A stretch of 6,522 nt of DNA from Fidelibacterota bacterium UBA6817 (GCA_002452555.1 DKER01000230.1:1-6522); one strand, 5' to 3'. Numbered from the stretch's first letter, positions 1 through 6,409 are shown. Made by a program: numbers and translations. Notes: generated by a model not told the origin, from the sequence alone.

Positions 1-286
1 TTTCCCAGGGCTGAAGCTTATACCAGTCCGATGTCCAGGGGGATATCTGCCACGGCGATTCAGCATCATGCGGCCATGAGCCTTTCAGCGATTTTAAATC
101 CGGATCATTGTTTGTATCCCCATTCCTAAACCTGTCCGGGAAAATCTGATACCACACAACATGAACAGCCCATTCAGGGAAATCATTTCTTGAATCGTTT
201 TCAGACATTTCTTTCTCCTGTCCCCTATTTCCGCAGGCCAATGTAAAAAACAAGCTGACAAGTATCAGCACAATAGTGCGTTTCAT
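1..286 (-). CDS. GH13 alpha-amylase-like lipoprotein, N-terminal part (runs off left edge)
   Basis: Read on the minus strand from the ATG at 286-284, this frame stays open to the window edge and gives 95 residues. It starts MKRTIVLILVSLFFTLACGN: a basic N-terminus, a hydrophobic core and a lipobox-like TLAC with Cys18, so it is probably a lipid-anchored exported protein. The lipobox is loose, with Thr at -3. After a polar linker comes WYQIFPDRFRNGD (residues 45-57), the classic first-strand motif of GH13 alpha-amylase/neopullulanase-type enzymes. A Trp-rich segment, SPWTSDWYKLQPWE (82-95), follows and also fits that family. Catalytic residues lie beyond the window, so activity and substrate (starch, maltodextrin or cyclodextrin) are inferred from family only. 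The start shares one base with the stop of the upstream barrel-like gene and follows a run of seven G, so the two are very likely co-transcribed and translationally coupled. Confidence 0.85.
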   Translation of the reverse strand, partial: MKRTIVLILVSLFFTLACGNRGQEKEMSENDSRNDFPEWAVHVVWYQIFPDRFRNGDTNNDPDLKSLKGSWPHDAESPWQISPWTSDWYKLQPWE

Positions 287-960
287 TATCCCCCCCTGTT
301 CCAAATCAGCAATAAACGGAGTGTTAAAATAATCGTGTCATAATTGAATTGATTAAAAGTCGGTCCGCCGACAAGTGAGAGCTCTGCATAATATGGTCCA
401 ATTTCCGCCCAGGTTGTGATACCAAGGCCGACATCGGAAAGTCCGGCAGAACGGCTGACTTTCCCCATATAATAATCTGTGAGATTGACTGCCGTATATC
501 CGGTGAATATCCACGGCATTTTCCAGTCAGCGTATTTCCGAATTTCGCTCCGGGCATATAAACGGCCGGAGAATAAATCACCGTCCACAGAGATGCTCCA
601 CGGGATTTTTTCAGTTCTGTTCATGGTAACTTTCACAGATGCCGTTATTGAATCCGGTTGCCCTGTCCATCCCATGGCGAATTCCGGATGAAAACGATTT
701 TTCCCGGAATAATAATACATCCCTCCGGAAAACAACAACTCTGTCCAACCGGCTCCGGCGCCGGCTGTTGATGAAACATACCAAAGTCCCTTCTGTGGAT
801 AAAATGTAATACCCGGCTGTATGATAAACCTGTTCTCCAAAGAACGACCATAACGGACAGGCGGTGCTTCCATATACAGACTTACATCATAATCTGCACC
901 GTAAAGGGCATGAACCGCCAGAAAAAAAACGATCAAACAATTAATACGAAATGCTTTCAT
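286..960 (-). CDS. Exported barrel-like protein of unknown function, partner of the amylase
   Basis: This frame gives 224 residues starting MKAFRINCLIVFFLAVHALYGADYD, a good Sec signal peptide with likely cleavage near HALYGA. The mature part is rich in short aromatic/glycine strands (for example GMYYYSGKNRF, GLSDVGLGITTWAEIGPYYAELSLVGG, and TIILTLRLLLIW near the end), consistent with an outer-membrane beta-barrel of about ten strands. I do not recognise a named family. The frame is open upstream to 1053, but that extension is encoded by a terminator hairpin (1016-1047) and lacks a signal peptide at its start, so I place the start at 960. ATG at 966 (adding MI) is possible. No good Shine-Dalgarno is seen before either. 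The stop codon TAA (288-286) overlaps the amylase ATG by one base. The pairing suggests a surface role in glucan use, but this is inference from context. Confidence 0.75.
   Translation of the reverse strand: MKAFRINCLIVFFLAVHALYGADYDVSLYMEAPPVRYGRSLENRFIIQPGITFYPQKGLWYVSSTAGAGAGWTELLFSGGMYYYSGKNRFHPEFAMGWTGQPDSITASVKVTMNRTEKIPWSISVDGDLFSGRLYARSEIRKYADWKMPWIFTGYTAVNLTDYYMGKVSRSAGLSDVGLGITTWAEIGPYYAELSLVGGPTFNQFNYDTIILTLRLLLIWNRGG
290..296 (-). promoter_or_regulatory. G7 ribosome-binding site inside the end of the barrel-like gene
   Basis: On the minus strand a run of seven G lies three bases before the amylase ATG at 286, inside the last codons (Arg-Gly-Gly-stop) of the upstream gene. It can serve as a Shine-Dalgarno element for reinitiation at the overlapping TAATG. 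Its spacing is short for the G nearest the ATG and normal for the distal G residues. Confidence 0.6.
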
Positions 961-1015
961 TATCATGAATTTAGAATCTTCACAGCATAGTGAAAATGAA
1001 AAACCGTCCATAAAG

Positions 1016-1047
1016 AAAAATGCCGGTGCGAGCACACCGGCATTTTT
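1016..1047. terminator. Bidirectional Rho-independent terminator
   Basis: A perfect 13-bp inverted repeat, AAAAATGCCGGTG (1016-1028) against CACCGGCATTTTT (1035-1047), surrounds a six-base loop, CGAGCA. The GC-rich core is flanked by A and T tracts, so RNA from either strand forms a stem followed by U residues. The minus-strand tail (TTTTTCTTTA) is longer than the plus-strand one (TTTTT). It lies 56 bases upstream of the minus-strand barrel gene and 183 bases upstream of the plus-strand kinase gene. No coding gene end is nearby to explain it. It could act in the leader of the minus-strand operon as an attenuator, or end a small transcript. Confidence 0.85.
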
Positions 1048-1117
1048 CAACACAGGAGGGAACCTGAGAAGAAATATTTCAATTCCGCTTATGCGGATAT
1101 TAATCCCTCAAACGCAT

Positions 1118-1123
1118 TATAAT
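1118..1123 (+). promoter_or_regulatory. Candidate -10 element upstream of the kinase fusion gene
   Basis: A perfect TATAAT lies at 1118-1123, 107 bases before the ATG at 1231. No convincing -35 hexamer is found 16-18 bases upstream (GGATAT at 17 bases is poor). It overlaps the minus-strand candidate -10, so the two directions could compete. If used, the start would be near 1130 and the palindrome at 1138-1157 would lie just downstream, a repressor-like placement. Confidence 0.3.
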
Positions 1124-1150
1124 ATAAAGGGAAATTCACAATATTTGCAA
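1121..1150 (-). promoter_or_regulatory. Candidate promoter for the minus-strand barrel/amylase operon
   Basis: On the minus strand TTGCAA (1150-1145) and TATATT (1126-1121) are separated by 18 bases, a fair sigma70-type match. Transcription would begin near 1114 and must cross the terminator at 1047-1016 before reaching the gene at 960. The -35 element is the centre of the palindrome at 1138-1157, so a bound regulator would block it. The region is AT-rich, so chance matches are likely. Confidence 0.35.
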
Positions 1151-1157
1151 GTATTGT
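1138..1157. promoter_or_regulatory. 20-bp near-perfect palindrome, possible operator
   Basis: ACAATATTTGCAAGTATTGT is symmetric about TTGCAA with a single mismatched pair (T1144 opposite G1151), which is still a wobble pair in plus-strand RNA. It is followed by six T (1157-1162). It may be the site of a dimeric regulator controlling both divergent genes. The alternative reading, a weak terminator, is less likely because the stem is AT-rich. No regulator gene is in the window. Confidence 0.4.
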
Positions 1158-1230
1158 TTTTTAAAGATTTTATAACTTTTTTTTAAATGATGCGGTTAAA
1201 TTTACCTGTTTAAACGGAGTTATTACGCTG

Positions 1231-2730
1231 ATGTCACTTTCTACATGGTTAACATTCATTATTTTTTTCTTTATGATCGGTTTATTTCTGGTGATTGCAG
1301 ATTTTCTTCTGAAGCTTTTAAACGTCCATCCTCATACAACACGCAGAATTGTTCATATTCTCGTTGGTGTTCTTGTCTGTTTTTCTCCCTTCTTTTTTAA
1401 GGATTCTCTCCCTGTCGTTACTCTGGCAGCTCTTTTTATTGCAATAAACTATCTTGGGATCCGTTTTGGACTCTTAAAGGGAATACATGAAACAGACCGT
1501 GTGAGTTACGGAACAGTCTATTTCCCTATATCGTTCTTAGTTCTGGTATTATGGTTTTGGCACAAAGATCCCGCCATCCTTTTAACGGCAATGCTGATCA
1601 TGACATTCGGCGATCCCGTTGCCAGCTGGGTTGGTGAGTCCAGAAAAAATCCTATTTCCTTTAAAATATGGTCTGACAAAAAATCCCTGCAAGGCAGCAT
1701 AGCCATGTTCCTTGTCGCTTTTTCTGTAGCCGTTGCCGGGATGTATGGTTTCAGATATATGTTTGGTCGTCCCATTTCTCTTTCAACGGCTTTTATATTC
1801 GGTTTTTTTACGGCTCTATATGCTGCGGTATCCGAAACAGTTTCCCATGAAGGCACCGACAATCTGATGGTGCCTTTGGGCAGCGCGGTTGTTCTGGATT
1901 TTCTTTACTACAGCCTTCCGGCCATGCAGAACCAGCTTATGCTCTGGATGATTTTAACCTCCGGCATTGCCTGGCTGTCCTGGAAACTGAAAGCACTTTC
2001 TCTTAGCGGAGCCGTAGGAGCCTGGCTTTTGGGAACCGTGGTTTTTGGGATCGGCGGGTTGGAATGGATGCTGCCTGTCATTTATTTCTTCGTTACATCC
2101 AGTCTGTTTACCAGCATAGGCAAAAAACACAAAAAAATCCTGGAAACCGTTTTTGAAAAGGGCGGACAGCGCGATATTTTTCAGGTTTTCGCCAATGGCG
2201 GCGTGGGTATGTTTGCAATTTTGGCTTATTACTTTACAAATCACATCATATGGTATATGATTTTCCTCGGGAGTATGGCTGCAGCAACGGCAGATACCTG
2301 GGCAACCGAACTGGGAACTTTCAGCAGGCGATTGCCGGTCAGTATTTTGAATTTTAAAACCGTTGAAATGGGTACTTCGGGGGGCATTACGCCTCTTGGA
2401 ACAGTGGGTGCTTTTCTTGGCTCCCTGTCGCTGGTTTTTATAGGTATTCTTGCATGGGGTTGGCAACATGAAATACACCTGAATGTGATTCATGTTCTGA
2501 TTATCACTCTTGCCGGATTTTTAGGATCCGTCGTTGATTCATTGATTGGCGCTACTTTACAAGCCCAATACCGCTGCCCTGTATGTCAAAAAATCACGGA
2601 AAAAAGAAACCACTGTTCTCAATCCCATATCCCACTGGTCAAAGGTTATACATTCTTAAATAATGACAGAGTTAATCAGTTGTGCACGCTTTCAGGCGGA
2701 CTTATTGCCGGATTAGCCGTTTTCTTTTAA
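1231..2730 (+). CDS. Fused dolichol/phytol-kinase-like and DUF92 (VTE6-like) membrane protein
   Basis: This 499-residue polytopic membrane protein has two parts. Residues 1-230 match the SEC59/VTE5 type of CTP-dependent prenyl-alcohol kinase: RRIVHILVG (38-46), the GDPVASWVGE block (127-136), KKSLQGSIAMF (150-160), and SHEGTDNLMVPL (205-216). Residues about 235-499 match DUF92, the family of plant VTE6 phytyl-phosphate kinase: RDIFQVFANGGVG (314-326), ADTWATELG (354-362), GTSGGITPLGTVGAFLGS (381-398), DSLIGATLQAQYRCPVC (436-452), a further HC at 461-462, and LNNDRVNQLCTLSGG (476-490). By analogy the first domain would phosphorylate an isoprenoid alcohol and the second would add the next phosphate, yielding a prenyl diphosphate for quinone or lipid synthesis. 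The substrate is unknown. ATG at 1231 is preceded by GGAG (1216-1219), slightly distant at 11 bases. The gene stands alone, convergent with the chitinase 26 bases downstream. Confidence 0.88.
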   Translation: MSLSTWLTFIIFFFMIGLFLVIADFLLKLLNVHPHTTRRIVHILVGVLVCFSPFFFKDSLPVVTLAALFIAINYLGIRFGLLKGIHETDRVSYGTVYFPISFLVLVLWFWHKDPAILLTAMLIMTFGDPVASWVGESRKNPISFKIWSDKKSLQGSIAMFLVAFSVAVAGMYGFRYMFGRPISLSTAFIFGFFTALYAAVSETVSHEGTDNLMVPLGSAVVLDFLYYSLPAMQNQLMLWMILTSGIAWLSWKLKALSLSGAVGAWLLGTVVFGIGGLEWMLPVIYFFVTSSLFTSIGKKHKKILETVFEKGGQRDIFQVFANGGVGMFAILAYYFTNHIIWYMIFLGSMAAATADTWATELGTFSRRLPVSILNFKTVEMGTSGGITPLGTVGAFLGSLSLVFIGILAWGWQHEIHLNVIHVLIITLAGFLGSVVDSLIGATLQAQYRCPVCQKITEKRNHCSQSHIPLVKGYTFLNNDRVNQLCTLSGGLIAGLAVFF

Positions 2731-2756
2731 ATATATGCGGGAATAAACAGGTTTTT

Positions 2757-4124
2757 TTATTTAACAAGTGCCATTTTTCGTGTTTGTATTGTATTTCCTG
2801 TTTCCATAATACAAAAATAAATACCGGATGGCAAAGATGATGCCTGAAAGGTGATTTCATAGGATCCCGGTTCAAAGGTGTCACGGACCAACGTAAAACC
2901 ATATTTACCGTCTATGGATAAAATCCGGATATTTACCGTATCCGTATGTTTCAAAGAAAAAGGAATTCGTGTTGCGGTGTTAAAGGGATTGGGAAAGTTG
3001 GGACGCAATTCACACGCCGCAGGCTGAGCGATGCGATCCAAAACCCTGATGTATGTAGATAATTCTGAACCCAGTATGTCCAAAAGAACCGTTTTATTAT
3101 TAATAAAATCCTGTCCCAAAGCCCAAATAATAGTTCCCCGGAGTCCATGATACTTGATGTAGTTGCATTTTTCAATAATTGATTCCGGATCATCATAACT
3201 GATCACTCGTGTTCTTTCCGGGTTTATTAGGTAAGGTGTCCGTGTTGCATTATCCCAGTACCGTGTCCAACCGTCGGAAATAAGGGGTTCTATCTGAAAA
3301 TACCGCAACTGTCTTGCACCGGTAATGGGACCATACATGGCAGACGCTTCAAATTGCCAGCCGTAAAAAGGTGTGCCGATACAAAGCTTTTCAGGAGAAA
3401 CGCCTTTCTCATTCATATAATGATTCACTGAACGGTCAATCCATCCCTGATCAGTTGTCGACAATGTTCCATATAAAGGTGAATTGGGTCCTGCCTTGGC
3501 AGTCCAGCTCCCGTAATAATCATATGTCATGACACCTACCCAGTCAAGAACCTCATTCATTACAGACCAGTCATAACGGTCATTGGGATCTGCAGATGGT
3601 GCAGCAATGCTGAGCGACATCGGTTTATTGACCATTGACAGAGCAGACCGCAATTCACGGAAAAGCATAGACGTAAACTCACGAATATCAGCCGGCGGAT
3701 ATTCCCAGTCCATATCGATCCCGTCATAGCCGTTATCAATGCAGAATTGTGTAATATTTTCCACAAAAGCACGACGTGCCGCAGAATCCTGAGCCATTAC
3801 GGCAAATCGGGGCGTACGTTCGGTGTCCCACCCCCCTACAGATATTATAACTTTTACACCATTCGCATGACAGGCGGCAATAAGCTCCGGATCATACGTA
3901 AAACTGCTCAAATCCAGACTTCCGTCTTCATATGGAAAAATAAATGCATGGCAAATATGAGTCAGATGATCAAAAGGAATCAGGGTATGGGGATACACGG
4001 TTTTGTTCCAGCTTGGATAATACCCTAAAACCATAGGCCTTTCCTGGCTTCTCAAAGGAATAATGATTGCCAGAATTAAAATGAAAATCATAAAAGATTG
4101 ATGAATCGTTTTTCTTTTATTCAT
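2757..4124 (-). CDS. Secreted GH18 chitinase with type IX secretion sorting domain
   Basis: The protein is 455 residues from the ATG at 4124, which has GGAG eight bases upstream (4136-4133) and opens a clear signal peptide (MNKRKTIHQSFMIFILILAI, cleavage near residue 26). The frame extends to an ATG at 4244, but those 40 residues precede the signal and lack a ribosome-binding site. A GH18 barrel occupies about 30-355: GYYPSW (34-39), SVGGW (95-99), the catalytic DGIDMDWEYP (134-143, acid Glu141), MTYDYYGSW (199-207), and the late-barrel Trp in IIWALGQDF (332-340). All key residues are present, so it should hydrolyse chitin or another GlcNAc polymer by substrate-assisted catalysis. Residues about 370-455 are a Por/type IX C-terminal sorting domain: PNFPNPFN (375-382), then beta-rich sequence ending LPSGIYFCIMETGNTIQTRKMALVK. 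It is therefore expected to cross the outer membrane and be released or surface-attached. It stands alone, divergent from the lipoprotein operon. Confidence 0.92.
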   Translation of the reverse strand: MNKRKTIHQSFMIFILILAIIIPLRSQERPMVLGYYPSWNKTVYPHTLIPFDHLTHICHAFIFPYEDGSLDLSSFTYDPELIAACHANGVKVIISVGGWDTERTPRFAVMAQDSAARRAFVENITQFCIDNGYDGIDMDWEYPPADIREFTSMLFRELRSALSMVNKPMSLSIAAPSADPNDRYDWSVMNEVLDWVGVMTYDYYGSWTAKAGPNSPLYGTLSTTDQGWIDRSVNHYMNEKGVSPEKLCIGTPFYGWQFEASAMYGPITGARQLRYFQIEPLISDGWTRYWDNATRTPYLINPERTRVISYDDPESIIEKCNYIKYHGLRGTIIWALGQDFINNKTVLLDILGSELSTYIRVLDRIAQPAACELRPNFPNPFNTATRIPFSLKHTDTVNIRILSIDGKYGFTLVRDTFEPGSYEITFQASSLPSGIYFCIMETGNTIQTRKMALVK

Positions 4125-4259
4125 TTGATTTTCTCCATCCGAACAAGAATGTTTCCGGATAACGTGTTTGTTATTATCTATTGGCTGAATATACTTAAAA
4201 AGCCGAAAGGTCACAGAGATTTTTCGTTTTTTATCATTTTTCATTAACTATTCAAATGC

Positions 4260-4275
4260 TTGCTTATGTAAGCAA
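4260..4275. promoter_or_regulatory. 16-bp palindrome in the chitinase/barrel divergent spacer
   Basis: TTGCTTA (4260-4266) and TAAGCAA (4269-4275) form a perfect inverted repeat around TG. It lies in the 237-base spacer 4125-4361, between the divergent chitinase and barrel-pseudogene starts. It is followed by A residues on the plus strand, so it is not a plus-strand terminator; an operator site is more likely. I found no convincing promoter hexamer pair in this spacer on either strand. Confidence 0.35.
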
Positions 4276-4361
4276 AAAAGCAGTAACATTTTAGGTTAAT
4301 TATTTAATAAAGCGTTTCAAACAACGATATAAACCGCATTCATTCTTAAAGACAGGGTACA

Positions 4362-5218
4362 ATGAAATACAAATTGCTGTCCTTGATAATAGGGTTACTG
4401 CCACAAAAGAAGCATTTGAAGCCCCTAAACCCGGACCGGCCGGTCAGTTCGGAATACCTGCAGAAACAGTTTTTACACCCAGGAATATCTATTTCAATCT
4501 TCCGATCCGTTACCGGTGAAAGAGAATAACTGCGGAAATAAAAGTGCCGGTAATTCTGAAAAGTGAAATCAGTTACGGTGATATGACAAAATCAGCCGCC
4601 GGATTAGGCGATGCCGTTTTCAAAACATCCTATCGTTTTAAGCGAAAAGATTGGATTAATGAGTCCATGATCCACGTAAAAGCACCGACAGGAGATCAGG
4701 ATAAAGCCGTTGACGGCGTCATGATTCCACTGGGAACGGGCAGTACAGACTTGATACTGCAAAATATATTCATGATGCGAAAAACACACTTTTCTCTGTA
4801 TAACAGCATTAGTTTCCGGCTTAACACACACCGGGAAAATAGTGTGCTGATCAGCCATCCGGATGCGTTTCGCAGGTCAGAGACTATTACATACAACATA
4901 ACCAATGGCAGCCTTTTTATTGTAAATACATCCTTTTCGTACAATGCATTTTCATTTGCATCTGTTATCGGCGGCGTAACCCTGACTGTCAATGGAGAAG
5001 GAAACATTGACCGCACACACCAATACACCGGTACTAAACAGAATTATTCTCAAAATGGTATAAGCGCTGAACAGGATTATGTGTTTCTGGACCTATATCC
5101 TGCCGTGGCATTTACAGTTTTCAGGACATATATTATGCTAACGGCAGCCATACCTGTTTTGACGGTGAGGAATGATTCAAATACCGAATCGGACAGAAAA
5201 CCTGAAATGATGCTTTGA
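4362..5218 (+). pseudogene. Decayed outer-membrane barrel protein gene (frameshift plus in-frame TGA)
   Basis: The gene appears in three pieces. ATG at 4362, after an AGGG (4354-4357), opens a signal-peptide start, MKYKLLSLIIGLL. That frame then reads unlikely sequence and stops at about 4528. From about 4397 another frame reads plausible mature sequence (TKEAFEAPKPGPAGQFGIP, then FTPRNIYFNLPIRYR) until TGA at 4517-4519. The same frame continues directly as KRITAEIKVPVILKSEISYGD and stays open to TGA at 5216-5218. The main part (4544-5218) contains GLGDAVFKTSYRF, VKAPTGDQD and PLGTGSTDLILQ, resembling the transporter-like barrel family called MetA-pathway-of-phenol-degradation proteins. A GTG at 4544 could start the long piece but would lack a signal peptide. 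The end, RKPEMML, seems to lack the usual last strand ending in an aromatic residue. It precedes the GLUG lipoprotein by 32 bases, in the same direction. A sequencing or assembly error is the main alternative to true decay. Confidence 0.7.
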
Positions 5219-5250
5219 CTGTCCCGGGAACTCTTTATGGAGAAAATGAG

Positions 5251-6372
5251 ATGTTAAATAAATTCATAAAACACGGAAGTCTCATAACGCTGGTATTTCT
5301 TCTGTTTGTTGCCTGTGACACGGCAGATATTTTGATCCTGGATTCCGGGTCGGAAGGCGGATCTTTCAGTAAGTCCCTTCAATTCAAAATTGCGGAATCC
5401 GAACAGCAAAGCATCTTTCCGGATAAATTTTCTGCAACACGCCGAATCTTGGTGCCTCATTCAACTACACGAACCTATCAGTTGGATGTTGAAAAGGACA
5501 ATAATGGTTATTTCTGGGTCTCACAGCCTGTGGAAGCACCTTTACAAAGGAATTTTACCCTTTCCATGACGACAAAAATCAGCAGCTTTGATTGGATTGG
5601 TTTTGGTTCCTATCGAAAGGATATACAATATAATAATATTGTTGAACTCTATCTTTTTGAAGCAACGGCTGAATTCGCCGGCGGAGCAGGGACGATTGTT
5701 GATCCGTATCTTGTTGCTTCTGCAGATCATTTGAATCGTGTTCGGAATTATAAAGATGCCCATTTCCGGCAGGTAGCCAATATTGACCTGGGAGTATCCC
5801 CATGGAAAGACGGCAGTGGAGATCATACAGATAACAGACCTCCCTTTACCGGTGTTTATGACGGTGATTCATTCAGGATCATGAACCTTTCCATACAGGA
5901 TTCCACGTTAAATACGGCTGCACTTTTTGGATGGACCCGGGAAGCTGAATTAAAAAATATCTTCCTTGATAATGTCAATGTTCGCGGTGCATGGGCTGTT
6001 GGCGCCTTGTCGGAAATCAATGAAAGAGTCATTCAAATTGTGAACTGTCATTCAACAGGAGCTGTTCACGGAAATGAAGCAGTAGGCGGACTGATTGGTA
6101 CCATGACTTACACCAGCGGTGTTTTCCTTGTATGTGTCCTTGAAAAAAGTTATGCCACTGGTTCTGTTATTGCCTCCGTTTCGAATGCAGGCGGTTTGGT
6201 GCCTTCAAATTCCGGTGGAACCATTCAGAATTGTTATGCTATGGGCAACGTGAGCTCTCCCGATTACTGCGGTGGACCGGTAGCTTATAGCGGGTGGGAT
6301 TTTAATACAATTTGGATTGCGGATACGCAAAGTACAATCAATTCCGGCTACCCGGCACTCCGCTTTCTATAA
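5251..6372 (+). CDS. GLUG-repeat surface lipoprotein
   Basis: The protein is 373 residues from the ATG at 5251, which has GGAG (5239-5242) eight bases upstream. The frame is open from a TTG at 5215, but those 12 residues precede the signal peptide. Residues 1-22 (LITLVFLLFVAC) form a lipoprotein signal with Cys22 as the likely lipid site and Asp at +2. Residues about 40-140 are an unassigned beta-rich region. From 144, GGAGTIVDPYLVASADHLN begins the module typical of GLUG proteins: an ANIDL segment (176-180), PPFTGVYDGDSFRIMNLSI (197-215), ALFGWTREAELKNIFLDNVNV (224-244), then GLUG-like repeats at about 277-305 and 312-335 (AGGLVPSNSGGTIQNCYAMG). It ends GYPALRF, like the usual GYPYLxW close. 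A beta-helical adhesin or surface-binding role is likely by family, with no catalytic motif seen. It is intact and sits between the broken barrel gene and a second lipoprotein gene. Confidence 0.85.
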   Translation: MLNKFIKHGSLITLVFLLFVACDTADILILDSGSEGGSFSKSLQFKIAESEQQSIFPDKFSATRRILVPHSTTRTYQLDVEKDNNGYFWVSQPVEAPLQRNFTLSMTTKISSFDWIGFGSYRKDIQYNNIVELYLFEATAEFAGGAGTIVDPYLVASADHLNRVRNYKDAHFRQVANIDLGVSPWKDGSGDHTDNRPPFTGVYDGDSFRIMNLSIQDSTLNTAALFGWTREAELKNIFLDNVNVRGAWAVGALSEINERVIQIVNCHSTGAVHGNEAVGGLIGTMTYTSGVFLVCVLEKSYATGSVIASVSNAGGLVPSNSGGTIQNCYAMGNVSSPDYCGGPVAYSGWDFNTIWIADTQSTINSGYPALRFL

Positions 6373-6409
6373 ATGATGATTTTTTCAATGAAATTATTGT
6401 GAGGATACA

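Noticed and set aside
961..1053. N-terminal extension of the barrel gene to an ATG at 1053
   Set aside because: The extra 31 residues are encoded by the terminator hairpin and its flanks, and they would bury the signal peptide inside the protein.
965..1186. 73-residue plus-strand open frame in the divergent spacer
   Set aside because: It runs through the terminator hairpin and promoter-like AT-rich sequence, has no ribosome-binding site and its product looks like no protein.
1954..2493. 179-residue minus-strand open frame opposite the kinase gene
   Set aside because: It is antisense to conserved DUF92 motifs, and its Lys/Gln/His-rich product has no recognisable domain; it is a shadow of the real gene.
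2707..2758. Possible terminator between the convergent kinase and chitinase genes
   Set aside because: A T7 tract (2752-2758) and a T-rich stretch after a three-base stem exist, but no stem long enough for a credible terminator was found.
4125..4244. N-terminal extension of the chitinase to an ATG at 4244
   Set aside because: It precedes the signal peptide and has no ribosome-binding site, while the ATG at 4124 has GGAG at ideal spacing.
4517..5218. TGA read as an amino acid (recoded stop, Trp or selenocysteine) in the barrel gene
   Set aside because: The long neighbouring genes use TGG for Trp and contain no in-frame TGA, and the signal-peptide frameshift needs a separate lesion anyway, so decay or error is simpler.
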